Shown here: positions 1 through 9,869 of the stretch, piece by piece
Layout of the letters: each line of letters begins with the position of its first letter
Position numbering within the stretch: position 1 is the stretch's first letter
From: Adiantum capillus-veneris
Lineage: Eukaryota > Streptophyta > Polypodiopsida > Polypodiales > Pteridaceae
Reading direction: 5' to 3'
NCBI GenBank assembly: GCA_014529385.2
Contig: CM043966.1
Coordinates: 103,863,087 to 103,927,086 of the forward strand
DNA length: 64,000 nt
The notes under the pieces: model-generated
What the model was told of the DNA's origin: nothing
The model's database searches: none
Seen by the model: the letters and a program-made list of their open reading frames with translations, nothing else
Program-made: the position numbers and the translations under genes

Positions 1-1
1 T

Positions 2-388
2 TTTTGTGGGCCTCAACGAGATAGGCCAAGGGAAGAGTTTGACCCTATGTCTGATGTGCACCAAGGTGACTTTCTTATGCTTGTTCCGAGTGACACAAAA
101 ATCTATCCAGTGTGGCTTGCAATGGCTTTATCTGACATTGATAATGAGCCTACATCACCAAACTACAGAAAACTCTTGATTCAATATTGGGCACCTTGCG
201 CGAGAAAAAGTGGGATGACAGATACTCAAGCTTACAGCAATTGTTGGAAGGGTTATTGGGCTGTCAACTATAAGGACCCACAAGTGTGGGAAACTGTAGA
301 TGCAATTGTTTGGTTCTGGAGACCCAACAAAGAAGGACCATTTTCTAGAATAAAGATTCCAGAAAGGCATTCTCTAAAAGCCAAATAA
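2..388 (+). CDS. C-terminal part of an unrecognised protein, open at the window edge
   Basis: The frame is open from the first bases to a TAA at 386-388, so the start lies outside the window; a Met at 47 is probably internal. The roughly 128 visible residues are rich in aromatics, with several spaced Trp and Tyr (YPVWLA, QYWAP, NCWKGYW, VWFWRP) and a basic end (RIKIPERHSLKAK). I see no retrotransposon Gag, protease, RT or integrase motif. The spacing of aromatics resembles small chromatin-reader or transposase-accessory folds, but I cannot assign a family. It could be the last exon of a host gene or the tail of a DNA transposon protein. No splice site was needed to read it. It is the only stretch in the window that might be host coding sequence. 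Confidence 0.5.
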   Translation, partial: FCGPQRDRPREEFDPMSDVHQGDFLMLVPSDTKIYPVWLAMALSDIDNEPTSPNYRKLLIQYWAPCARKSGMTDTQAYSNCWKGYWAVNYKDPQVWETVDAIVWFWRPNKEGPFSRIKIPERHSLKAK

Positions 389-733
389 GGCCTCACTCGT
401 GCACATCAACCACAGTTGGATCAAAGTTCAGATATGGTATCAAATGTGGAGTAGAATTATGTGGAGCTTCTATTGTGACTATACTAGTCAGTTTGTAAAC
501 AAAATCTTTTTTGTAGCTTCCTTTGTTTTATGTAATTTATAGTTATTATTCAAATCCATGTGTTGTACATCCTCTTGACTTTTGGTGTTTATCAACACCA
601 CAATCCTATGAGATTTTCACTTTATTTACTAACCACACACCTCAATTTTTCCCACTTTAAGTGGAAAATTCCCAAATTACATGAATTTAGTCGATTTGGA
701 GATTCCCATAATGTGAGATTTTTACCAAAATAC
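389..733. other. AT-rich non-coding stretch
   Basis: This follows the stop codon of the left-edge protein and contains AT-rich sequence that could include its 3' UTR. I see no further coding or structural feature before the minus-strand Gag fragment. Confidence 0.4.
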
Positions 734-1078
734 CTAATATGGTCTTTCTTGCTTGTACAAGTAGTAGTCATCTAAGTCTTTTTGCTTATGAGAAACAATG
801 TCTTGCCATAATTTCTGAGTGTTTTGGGGATCAAAGAAGTATTTCTTGAAACGATTCAAAACTTCCGTGTAATTCCCTTTAACTTCCTCAGGCAAAGAGT
901 CAAACCAAGTGCTAGCATCTTTCCTAAGGACCACCTCAAACATTTCTACACGTTCTTGATCAGTTACTATCCTCTTGATACGGCAAGACATCTTGAAATT
1001 CGCTAGAAATAATTCTGCATCCTCTCCAAGCTCTCCAAAGAAAAGAGGATATCCAGACATTTGGCGTTGGCTCTCCAT
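734..1078 (-). pseudogene. Gag capsid fragment of element H1
   Basis: Minus-strand frame of about 115 codons from a Met at 1078 (MESQRQMSGYP); the frame is open further upstream to 1156. It carries the usual retrotransposon Gag capsid pattern: FFGELGEDAELFLANFKM, then DQERVEMFEVVL, ASTWFDSLP, and NRFKKYFFDP. A capsid of this type packages element RNA in the cytoplasm. The protein ends at 734 with no zinc knuckle, protease or polymerase following, so the element is truncated. It lies directly downstream of two small ORFs (1163-1615) and a PBS (1671-1688), all on the minus strand, which together look like the 5' end of one LTR element. Confidence 0.7.
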
Positions 1079-1162
1079 TGAATTGATTTCAAAGTGACGC
1101 GTTTTTGTTTTTTCTTTCTTTAAAAGATTTACACAATAATATTTTCTAAATTGCAATCTATT

Positions 1163-1381
1163 CTACAACAAAATAAAAATATTCACATCAAATGACCTAT
1201 GATAATCAATAATAGGTAGAATAACAGGGTTTGGTGATGCGAGAATTTCTCCTACTCTTTGGGCACCAAACATGAATACCATACGTTGTTGAAAATGGAT
1301 TTTTCTACTAATTGCAATGTTTACTCTAATGTGTGGAGTGAAATGAAAGGGAAAAACCTGTATTCCTGGGCCATTATCCAT
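1163..1381 (-). CDS. Small ORF of unknown function, second of a tandem pair (H1)
   Basis: A 72-codon ORF with its own Met and stop, immediately upstream of the H1 Gag. Its C-terminal 50 residues contain HFQQRMVFMFG, then R-V-G-E-I-x-A-S-P-N-P-V-I-L-P, I-D-Y and FDVNIFILL. They are clearly homologous to the small ORF at 28341-28559 and more distantly to the neighbouring ORF at 1403-1615. Between the two copies most third codon positions differ while the residues are kept (for example TTT/TTC, GGC/GGT, CCG/CCA, ATA/ATT), with no indels in the aligned part. That pattern indicates past selection on the protein. I recognise no known family, signal peptide or membrane helix. It may be an accessory protein of the element or a translated leader module. 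Confidence 0.6.
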   Translation of the reverse strand: MDNGPGIQVFPFHFTPHIRVNIAISRKIHFQQRMVFMFGAQRVGEILASPNPVILPIIDYHRSFDVNIFILL

Positions 1382-1402
1382 GGTCTATGCATGACCTAAT
1401 TC

Positions 1403-1615
1403 TTAAAACAAAACAAAAATATAGACGTCCAAACTAAGGTCGTACCCAATGAGAGGCAAAATAAAAGGATTTACTGATGCGTTTATCTCTACCAACCTAA
1501 GAGGACCTAAAATTCTACGAATTACTCGCTGAAATTGCAACTTAGTACTAACAATTATGTGTACCTTTTGCCTTGCAATGGGAATGAAGGGATCATACAA
1601 ATTCTCGTGATTCAT
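1403..1615 (-). CDS. Small ORF of unknown function, first of a tandem pair (H1)
   Basis: A 70-codon ORF between the H1 PBS and its paralogue at 1163-1381. Conserved landmarks are a start MNxE(D/N)LY, then I-P-I-x-R-Q, a central QFQR-x-IR, G-x2-R-L-x2-I-N-x-S-x-N-P-F-I-L-P, YD-x-SLDV and a terminal IFVLF directly before the stop. The copy at 28556-28768 has the same length and no gaps. By eye about 40 of 70 residues are identical, and roughly two dozen codons differ only synonymously. The shared landmark N-P-x-I-L-P-x-I-x-Y-x2-S-x-D-V with its neighbour shows that the pair arose by duplication. Function unknown. Confidence 0.6.
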   Translation of the reverse strand: MNHENLYDPFIPIARQKVHIIVSTKLQFQRVIRRILGPLRLVEINASVNPFILPLIGYDLSLDVYIFVLF

Positions 1616-1670
1616 GCAAGCTACTTGATTATGCTAAAGGTTGAGCCTTCACAAAACATACACAAGCCTG

Positions 1671-1688
1671 TCCTCCGTGGGGGCACCA
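1671..1688 (-). promoter_or_regulatory. Primer-binding site of element H1
   Basis: On the minus strand this reads TGGTGCCCCCACGGAGGA, three bases after a CA that would end the LTR at 1692. It begins with the TGG complementary to a tRNA CCA end. The same 18-mer with two differences follows the LTR of element K (40452-40469), supporting its role. I cannot name the tRNA. Confidence 0.55.
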
Positions 1689-1950
1689 ATTTGCAGCGGT
1701 CCGGGGCGGGCAACAAGAAGAGCAACCTCTAGACACCCTTCAAGGCTCCCGTGCTGCTCAATGGGGCTGGGGCACAACACAACACAAACCAAAACAACAA
1801 ACCCCCAGCCAAATCCCAACTACACAAGGGGCACCACCTAGTTTAAGAGCGAATTAGGACGCAAAAGAGGAGAATCGTTAGAGAAACCCACAAACAAGCA
1901 AGGAATTTACTCTAACCCTAACACCAATGGAACACTCTCACACACTAAAA

Positions 1951-1953
<3 letters not shown>

Positions 1954-2015
<62 letters not shown>
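1954..2015. repeat. (GA)n microsatellite
   Basis: Uninterrupted GA dinucleotide run of about 62 bp inside the H1 LTR. The LTRs of element K carry similar but longer CT runs. Confidence 0.95.
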
Positions 2016-2018
<3 letters not shown>

Positions 2019-2687
2019 TGCTCGGGCTGCTTTGAAGTGTATCGTTAATGATCAAGCAAACATAAATATATATATGTAAGAAAGAGAGAGAAGGGGGAAG
2101 GGGGTGCTTGTTGCACTAATGCCTTCTTACAAATCTGTCATGACCAATCAAAGTGAGATTAGTATTTGTTCAACATAGCCTGAGTAAATTACACCACAAC
2201 ACATCACAAGAAAAAAGCCACCCCAATCACTGTCTTAAGGCCAGGGGAGTCCTCTCCACCCTATCTCCCTCTTACAGCATGTGGGATTTATGGCTAAATT
2301 GATAACAATACCCGGAGACAAGCTATCAAGAACTTAAATAAAACACCAAGACACTTACACATCATTATTGTCCATGACTTCACGTTGGAAGGGAGACAAG
2401 GTATCCATGCTTAGTCCAAATTCACCCTCCTTGATTCAGAAGATGTTGGGCTTACTCTAGTAGGAGAAATGATAGATTTTCTACTCTCAATTTAATGATC
2501 ACTCTCTCTTACAATGGCATAGAGTTCCCTTGCTAGTCATCCCTAATACAACACATACATATGACTAATGCCAATGAGATTCCACTCAAGAGCTCCTTCT
2601 CAAAAGGTTGATCTTGGCTTCTCAAGCTATAGCATAGTGCTCTTTCTTCTCCCCCTTTTTGTGCTAGCTACACCCTCCTTTTATAGC

Positions 2688-2695
2688 AATTTTGA
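2688..2695 (-). promoter_or_regulatory. TATA box in the H1 LTR
   Basis: TATAAAAG on the minus strand, followed by GAGGGTG. The H2 promoter at 27787 has the same core in a similar context. It would start the H1 RNA that reads through the PBS, the small ORFs and Gag. Confidence 0.5.
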
Positions 2696-2770
2696 AGGCT
2701 AGGGTTACTCCTCTAACCATGGTTGGGTTAGATTTTCAGCAATTTACCTAATTTCTTTTGCTTGGAATTA

Positions 2771-4681
2771 TCAAGAAGTTGGTGGGGAAAGAGAGAGGAG
2801 AGAAAGGGAGGTGATAGGACTTTTCATAGTGGGTTAGTGTTAGTAGAGTTAGTATTAATTTACAAATGGAATTGGATATTTACAATGGGAGTATCCATGT
2901 AGGATACAAATAAGGAAGAAAAACTCTTAAGAGGTAAGAAAAGGTGGATTTCTTACAAGGTTGATGCTCCAAGTGTCTTGAGTAGGGCCAATTTTGACGC
3001 TTGTTGACGGTCCACTAGCTTTGATGGTACATTTTTTCTCCACTCTTGACCTTCCTTGAGAGACAAGGTAATTGAAGCTGAGTAATCAACCACCATGATG
3101 CTGTCTTTTAAGAGAAGAGACTGAATTTTGTGGTTTTTTTGATAGATATGGGTAATTTGGAGGAAAAATGAGACTAGGTGGTCAATTTTGGAATGGAATT
3201 GTGTGTGGGAGGTATGAGTTCACCATGGTTTCTCTTATTCTTCAAGGTTGAGGAGAAGGTGAGTAGGGTGCAGAGAGGAGTGGTGAGAGAGGTGGGGATG
3301 ATGAGTGGAGAAGTGTGTGTGAAAGAGGAAAATGATAAAGTGGAAGAGAGAGTGTGGCTGCATAGCATGGGAAAACTGGGGTCCACTAATAAAATCATAG
3401 CTCACAGCTCGTAGCTCAAAAACATATGAAAACATTTGAGGCAAAAGTTCAGCCCACGAGCTACAACTTTTGTTTGTATCACCTTTTCAAATTCGGAGAG
3501 CAAGTGAACTTTAAAACTTCATCAAAACCGACCGTTTTTTTCCACTGCACAAGGTCCTTGTGGGGTCCTTCTTTGGATGATTCTTTTGAATACCTCCAAG
3601 AGTGAGCCCTCCATAGTGCATGTATGCATGCCACCTACCCTTGACCTTATTTGGTAGGTCTATAATTGAAGATATTGTTGAGATTACGATATAAGTGAAT
3701 AGTACAACTAAGAAAATCAAATATTGAGGGGTCTAAAAAATATGTACATGTCAAATATAAATAATATAAGGGGAAAAAATATAAAGGGGTCAAAAGAAAT
3801 CTCTCTCATTATGAGGCTACCATAAAAAGATAAATATTTTTGGTGTTCTAATTTTTTATAAAAAAAACAAAATAGATGTAGGAAGGGAAAAATCACAATA
3901 GTGAAAAAATATACACATAAATAAAACTAGTTTTTTTGGATTTTTGTTGGGGTGGAGTTACACCAAATATAAGAGAAGCTTACATGAAAATATTTCTATA
4001 TGGAATAAAGAGTATGAAAAATGGTAGGAAAAATTGTGGTAATGGTGAGGCAATGTACAGAGCATAAATAACACACACTTAGGTAGAAATATTTAAATAA
4101 ATACCAAAATAATTATGAATTTATTTTTTATTTAGGCCCTATATACAAAGAAATATTTACATACGCATGGGCCATAATATACTTATATTTTTTATTTTTT
4201 TGGCTCAACTAGCCCAATGACTAGCTAATTGAGGGTTTTTTATTTCAGTAAGGAGATATGGGAAAAGTCCCCTAACTCACACGCACCTATATACAGTGAA
4301 AGGGTGAGGGTAACCACAGTGTTTGAGTGATTTGATAGGGTGAGATAACTCACTATGGAAATTACAGAGAGCCGAAAAATGGCTATCAGTATATACGCCC
4401 ATCACTCTAGGGCTATCTCTCCATTGCACACTAAGTAATACACTCTCTATTGTGTGCCTTGAGCTTCCTTCGTCTTCTCCAAGTTGTGTGTGTTTCTCTG
4501 CAACCCTAATTCCAACAGCCAGGTGATTTTTGGGCCCTACACAGAAACATCTCGAACCAAATCATATGGTTTAAAACATTCACCCAAAAGAGAAATCTAT
4601 AGTGTCAATTTTACATTGTGACTTGGACTGCTTTTTGCTAGATTTCCCTTTAGTTTTCATCTTTTCTTCCGTTTGAGAAGA
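2771..4681. other. Non-coding, AT-rich stretch without assignable feature
   Basis: Probably decayed LTR or UTR sequence. Open frames around 3174-3444 occur on both strands at once and lack any family motif. A pyrimidine-rich stretch at 4400-4520 resembles an LTR R/U5 region, but I found no partner repeat or PBS. Confidence 0.4.
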
Positions 4682-4996
4682 TTACCCATGCCTAGTGCGC
4701 TTTACCCCCATGGCATCTACTCCTTTAACATTGGTATTACCTTTTGTCACTCCCTTGATATCCTCCTCCATTTTCTCCTTTCCCTTACCTTCAAGACTAA
4801 TGGCACTTACTGCCTGGTTGCCGACTAGTGGAGGGGGTAATGGTGGGATGAGAGTTTGTGGTGGTGGGGATAATGGTGGGATGAGCGTTTGTGGTGGTGG
4901 TGGTGGATGTGGTTGAATGGGTGGTTGTAGGATTTTCACAGGTGGTGCTTTTTGTGGTGCCCTTGGTGGTGGTGGTCTTGCTCTTGGTGGTGACAT
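4682..4996 (-). pseudogene. Proline-rich C-terminal part of Gag, element F
   Basis: Minus-strand frame with repeated PPPPP, QTLIPPL and PPPLVGNQ blocks and a basic end (GVKRTRHG). It lies 120 bp beyond the stop of the Gag frame at 5120-5797 on the same strand, so it is most simply the Gag tail after a frameshift. Proline-rich linkers are common between capsid and nucleocapsid in plant gypsy elements. The low-complexity (GGT)n-like DNA also opens a glycine-rich frame on the plus strand, which I regard as a shadow. Confidence 0.45.
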
Positions 4997-5119
4997 ATGG
5001 TTTTTTCTTGCTCCTCTATTGAAATTCTACCTCCTTGGGTGTTGTAACAAAATACCTACCATGGCCGTCTTCTCCACAAATGTAGTAGTAGTATTCTTGG
5101 TTATACCTTTGTTGTGATC

Positions 5120-5797
5120 TCACTTGATCTTGATTGCGGTTGTGTGCACCCCTTGTTGCACCAAATAAACATATAGATTCTCTAGTTGAGTAGTGATGCA
5201 GATTAACAGGTGTTGCTGCTCTTCTGATACCTCTTGTGGTTGGGTTCTCTGAGCGACTGTTGTAATTACTAGGGTTATTCGGACTGATCTTGATTCCTCT
5301 AATTCATTGACTCTTGATTGCATGTGCGTATTCTTGTCTTTAAGGTGGGATACTTCCATTGTCAACTCATATGTTGCAGGGAATCTCCCCTTCACCTTCT
5401 CCTTAAGCAGCGACCACAAGACAACAATGAAACGGTCCTTCTTCAAGAAATTAGGCGCTCCTTCACCTTCCTCCAGTGAGGCAACCCGTCGCTCCCACAA
5501 ATCCAAAAACTTGGATTTATAAGTGGCATACTCTAGCAGAACTCCTTGCTTTAACTCTATCAGCAGCTGCCATAACTTTTTTGAGGTTTTTCCTCCACCA
5601 AACCTCTTAACAAATGTAGCACATAGTAAGTCCCATGCATGCTTGGTAGCTTGGGAAAAAGCATTGTACCAAGACTTGGCCTCTACTTTCATCAGTAGAG
5701 GAAAGATTTGTAGCCATGAGGCATTGTCATCCTTGTTGGAAACCACTATTGGGGGTCCCATCGTTGCAATAGATTCAATGACCAACAAAATTATCAA
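5120..5797 (-). pseudogene. Gag capsid of a Ty3/gypsy element (F)
   Basis: About 225 codons with the classical retrotransposon Gag fold signature: SWLQIFPLLMKVEAKSWYNAF, then W-D-L-L-C-A-T-F-V-K-R-F, KKLWQLLIELKQG, YKSKFLDLWERR and a coiled-coil-like HLKDKNTHMQSRVNELEES. No zinc knuckle is visible and no protease or RT follows, so the element is truncated or only Gag remains. The frame is open upstream of the first Met, so the true start may lie nearer 5830. Upstream on the same strand are a TATA box (6351-6358) and a PPT (6666-6677), i.e. LTR sequence. Confidence 0.7.
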
Positions 5798-5829
5798 TCT
5801 GAAGGGATGAGCTACCCAGCTAGGGCAAG

Positions 5830-6665
5830 GAAAAACTCACACAATTAGTGAGCTAATTATGGCAACACAAATGGTTAACTCTATGAGATGAGCTTCTCGG
5901 CCTATGGAGGAGCTAAGCCACAATGAAGGGCAATCTCCACATCCACTTCTCTTCACCTCCAATCAACCCAACACACATTACAATTGCACGACGCACACAA
6001 CACTAATCCTATCATGCAACACACTAATCGCAAGCACACACACATAGATCTATCAAGCACCACACTCCAGTCAAACCTACATGCACACACAAGCAAAAGA
6101 GGGAAATCACACAAGATTAGAGAGGGATAAACCACTAATTAGTTAAGATCTAGCTAATCTAAAAATCATAGGAAATCATAAGAATCATGAGAGAGGCATA
6201 GTGAAAGAGAATGGATCATTGATTAGTGTTAATCAAGTCTCATGAGCAAGGAGAAGCTCAAGGACTCAATAGCCACACACCTCAAGAGATCTGACCAAAG
6301 AGTGCTCTCAACAAATGAGCTTCACAAACCTAATTTCATTTACACACTACCTTATATACCTAGGGTAAAAATATGCAATGTCCGGGCGCCCAAGGCCTTT
6401 AGGGCTCCACCACTTCTTGAATCTGCAACCTAGGCACAATAACTGACCTATTCTTTACAACTTGGAACTCCCATTGAGCCCGTAACACATTAAAATATTA
6501 CAATGGATTGAAATAAGTTGGGAATTTACAATACGTGACCATTTTGGGAAAATGTGAAAAATGTGTAACTCTAATCTTTACTGCTTCTTCATTTGATCTT
6601 TGATGTGCATTTGTACATCTTCAGTCTTTAGCAACTTCTGTTAAGTGACGTTGACTGAGCTAACA
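5830..6665 (-). repeat. LTR of element F (left boundary uncertain)
   Basis: On the minus strand the LTR starts TGTTAGC at 6665, right after a G-rich PPT preceded by the familiar gypsy 3' sequence CTCGAGGACGGGCA. A TATA box lies about 310 bp in. Gag of an F-type element follows downstream, so this LTR has a PPT before it and coding sequence after it. I could not find a PBS or the exact U5 end, so the left boundary is nominal. Confidence 0.45.
6351..6358 (-). promoter_or_regulatory. TATA box in the F LTR
   Basis: Minus-strand TATATAAG in the context CCTAGGTATATAAGGTAG, about 310 bp after the LTR start, a normal U3 position. Confidence 0.45.
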
Positions 6666-6677
6666 TTCCCCCCTTCC
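6666..6677 (-). promoter_or_regulatory. Polypurine tract of element F
   Basis: Minus-strand GGAAGGGGGGAA directly before TGTTAGC. It primes plus-strand DNA synthesis. The upstream CTCGAGGACGGGCA matches the conserved 3' end seen in many plant gypsy elements. Confidence 0.65.
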
Positions 6678-8270
6678 AATTTTAGTGCCCGTCCTCGAGC
6701 ACTGTTGAAAAGTGTTTGTGGAGGTTGTGGAAGGTTTGACTTGTTACAATACAATCTTTGTGTTCCTTGTGACCTAGGTGATGCAATAAAGATGGAAAGC
6801 TTCATGCATCACAAGCATAACATAAACTTTGTGGAAAGCATTAACTATCCCAAGCCTCGGTCCCAAGACCTCAAACACCTTCAAAGGTGGAGAGACCTAA
6901 CAGGGAATGAGGATAGGGAAGAGGAAGAAAAAACATTTTATAGGAGAAAGAACTAGTTCCTCAATTATCATCGCTCATATTGCTAGCATACAGAATAGCA
7001 TAGTAATGAAGATGGAGAATATGGAAAGCTTAAGCATTGAAGCATGGCTGTCGGTTGGATTTGCACTCCATAGCCTAGAGTGTTGGTGTGGGCTCTCAAC
7101 CTCTCTACTTGCTTGGAGAAGGAGAGGGAGTTCTTGCACTTTGCACTTCACACAATGAGAGTGTGTGTGGGAGAGTATACCCCCTAATCAGGGCCCTTAC
7201 TTGCTTTGATCGCCCCCCCTTGTAGCTCATGCTTAAAGCTCATTGGACCCCTCTAGGCCTAGCCAATCACAAGCAAGAGTCATACCAAGCAACAAGGGTA
7301 GCCTTGGGACAAGTGTCCCCCTTTTCTCTTCGAGAGAGATGGCGTGATAAATGCTAGAACAATTAAGTAATTGTGCTAAATTATCATTGGACCCCTTGGA
7401 AGTTCAACCAATAGGCTTTAGGCACACCATCAAGGTAACCTAGCTAGGGGCTTGACATGAGTCCTACTTCCCTCTTGGGCAAGGGGTGCCCTTTGGGGGA
7501 GAGAGTACCTTCCCTTCTTACATGGCTCTCCCCCTCCTTGTAGGGACTCACTTTGACTTTTGTGCCACCTCAATCCCCTCAACCTTGGGCCTAGTTCTCA
7601 TCACAACCTTGGCCCTTAAGCCCCTCATGCTTGGGCTGGGTTTTTACCTCAACTTTACAACCCTAGTATCTCAAGCATGAGAAGCACCTCAAGCATCTCA
7701 ATCATCAAGCATCTCGATCATGAAGCATCTCAATCATCAAGAATATCAAGCACCTATATCATCAAGCATGACAAGCACCTTAAGCTTGGGTCGGCGGGTT
7801 CCCATCACAAGAACATCACTAGCTTACCTAAGGTCAAAGGACCTCTACACTAACTATTGGAGGTCTTCAATGAAGCTAACCCTAATGTCTTATGCTCCAT
7901 TGGCTAGCCTTGCTTTTGATAGACCATCTCTCATTTCCACCCCTTTACCATTGGCCCCATGTTGAGATAGATCTATAAGTACATGTATATATCTTAACCC
8001 TTGTTCCTGATTATTCTCCCATATTAAATGATCAGTTTAATATGAGAAAATCATTTGGGTTCGTTAGATATTAGATTTATGACATAAATTCTTGCTTTCT
8101 CCAATCATTCTATTTTTGCAAGGTACTTAAGTAGTGATCTATCAAGAGCCGTTGACCCTCATATAGTTTCTTTGAAAAGGATTCAACTGAAGATACAAAG
8201 AATGCATGATTACTCTTTGCATGAGAAATGGTGTAAAATTTGTGCCGACATCACCTCCCTCAAAAATCAC
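6678..8270. other. Degenerate retroelement 3' sequence without readable genes
   Basis: Expected to hold the 3' part of F (minus) and the decayed end of G (minus), but no integrase or other domain is recognisable on either strand. It contains a short minisatellite at 7681-7775. Confidence 0.4.
7681..7775. repeat. Minisatellite, CATCAAGCATCTCAAT-like units
   Basis: Five or so imperfect units of about 16 bp built from ATCAAGCATCTCAATC and variants (GATCATGAAGCATCTC, ATCAAGAATATCAAGC). Confidence 0.6.
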
Positions 8271-8273
8271 TTC

Positions 8274-8744
8274 CTATTCATCTTCATACCTTGCCCTAGA
8301 TAGCATATCTTCCATTGATTTCCCTTTCCTATAATATACTTAAACTCGAAATTCAAAGACTTTATGTAGGCTATCCATCAAAGCATTGCAATGTCAAGAG
8401 TTGAACCATTTTGTAATCATTTTGAGAAGAGGCAAACAATTAGTTTTGACAACCATTGATGTCCATATCAAGTACTCCTTGTCACATCCCAATGCTTTGA
8501 CCACTCTCCAGAATTTCCTTTTTACTTGTGCATAATTTGAACTCAAAACCTTGGCTCCAAACCTGACCACATGCCTTTTTGCTTTGTCATCATCTTGGCA
8601 TATTTCCCATTCTATCCCTATAGGACTCATACCCACTATCACAATGATAGGTCTTTCACAGCATAGTCTACCTTTCTCATGGTTGGTGATCAAAGAAGTA
8701 GCTTCTTTAGCTTCCTCATGGCTTTTGTGTGCTCTTATTCCCAT
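8274..8744 (-). pseudogene. RNase H domain of gypsy element G
   Basis: Minus-strand frame containing GIEWEICQDDDKAKRHVVRFG, S-S-N-Y-A-Q-V-K-R-K-F-W-R-V-V-K-A-L and YLIWTSMVVKTNCLPLLKMI. This corresponds to the Ty3/gypsy RNase H in which the new-strand polymerase removes template RNA. A stop at 8394 interrupts it, with residual homology (GKSMEDMLSRAR) down to about 8275. The pattern (RHVVRFG, then Y-A-Q-V-K-R-x-F-W, then L-G-C-D-x-E-Y-L-I) recalls RNase H of fungal gypsy elements more than plant chromoviruses; this is from memory. It is the last recognisable domain of G; no integrase follows. Confidence 0.65.
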
Positions 8745-9067
8745 TGAAACTTATGATTATTTCTCAACAACCTATAAAAAGGATCTGCTACATGTGCATA
8801 ATGTGGTATCCAAATAAGATAGAAGACGCAGGCACCAAGAAATATTCAAACTTCGGTTACATTTTTACATGTTTTTGATTGCATCCATATTTTTTGGACA
8901 AGGCCTTCTACCACAAGGACCACACATATACCCCACAATCAACACTTCATTAACTCTAAATACAGACTTTTATCTTGATAGGATAAGATTAAATTCTTCC
9001 AACCTTGACAAAATCTTCTCAGAGTCTTTGATATGGTTTGCAACAAACTTACGGCACCCCTTCAAAT

Positions 9068-9622
9068 CTATAGCTTCATCTTTGTCTTTGTCTTCACATC
9101 TTTTGATAGGCACATCATCAAGAAAAGGCAATGTGATTTCATGTCTGAAGTCATAGGCACATCTTTGTCTCTGTCTTCACATCCTTTGATAGGCACATCA
9201 TCAAGAAATGGCAATGTCATTTCATGTATGAAGTCATGTAGAACCTTGTTCATCCCATTCATCATATGTGCACCTGGATTTGTTGCTCCTTGAGGTAAGG
9301 TAGACATCCTTACCATTCTCAAAGGTTTTTTTTTTGTTGTCAAATATCTACTCTCAAAATCTAGCTGAAATTGATTGTACCCTGAATAGAGATCTCCCAT
9401 TGAGTAAATTGAACTTCTTGCAAACACCTCTGTAAATCCATCCACTATTGGTCCTGTACCCACATTTTTTATAGTAACCTTCTTTACCAATTTCATGTCT
9501 TTAAAGAGACACAAAGCTCCATCAAAATCCTCAATCACATCATACATTTCCATAGAGCATACTTCCACAACGTGGATTCCAGCTTCAATGCTAGAATCCA
9601 TTAAAGCCTCAAGCTCAAGCAT
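9068..9622 (-). pseudogene. Reverse transcriptase fragment of gypsy element G
   Basis: Minus-strand RT containing VKKVTIKNVGTGPIVDGFTE, A-R-S-S-I-Y-S-M-G-D-L-Y-S-G-Y-N-Q-F-Q-L, TLPQGATNPGAHMMNGMNK and the catalytic block LPFLDDVPIKGCED. It is closely related to the RT of element E (32099-32780). The L-Y-S-G-Y and D-D-V-P-I-K-G signatures are those I associate with fungal Ty3 elements. An 83-bp tandem duplication of the catalytic region (9077-9242) shifts the frame, so the gene is dead. A linker precedes it upstream and RNase H follows at 8744. Confidence 0.7.
9077..9242 (-). repeat. 83-bp tandem duplication across the RT catalytic motif of G
   Basis: The segment from CATCTTTGTC at 9077 recurs at 9160 with few changes. 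Each copy encodes the D-D-V-P-I-K-G region. Because 83 is not a multiple of three, the second copy is read in another frame. Confidence 0.75.
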
Positions 9623-9869
9623 AGTATCTACATGAGTAACTTGTTCAAGGAAACCTGAAATGCATTCAGGTTATCCTCTATGATACCATTTTCCTTCATG
9701 TATTTCTATACATTATATACATATTATCATGCACTTCTTTTTATATCCTCAAGATTTATGAAAAATATTGACCCATGCTTTACTAATCCCTGAAAACCTA
9801 TAAAAAAAGCTTCTTCTTTCTTTGGGTCACGCGAGAACCTTTTTCCTCTACATAGCTTGCTTCCCATCT

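Larger units (their letters stand above)
1692..2770 (-). repeat. Partial 5' LTR of element H1
   Basis: Minus-strand LTR end at 1692 (CA followed by the PBS). It contains a (GA)n microsatellite (1954-2015), a TATA box at 2688-2695 and a pyrimidine-rich transcribed region. The outer LTR start was not located, so the right boundary is nominal; U3 may extend well beyond 2770. There is no partner LTR in the window. Confidence 0.4.

Noticed and set aside
3174-3444. Overlapping ORFs on both strands
   Set aside because: Purine/pyrimidine-biased DNA opens both strands; no motif or second copy supports a gene.
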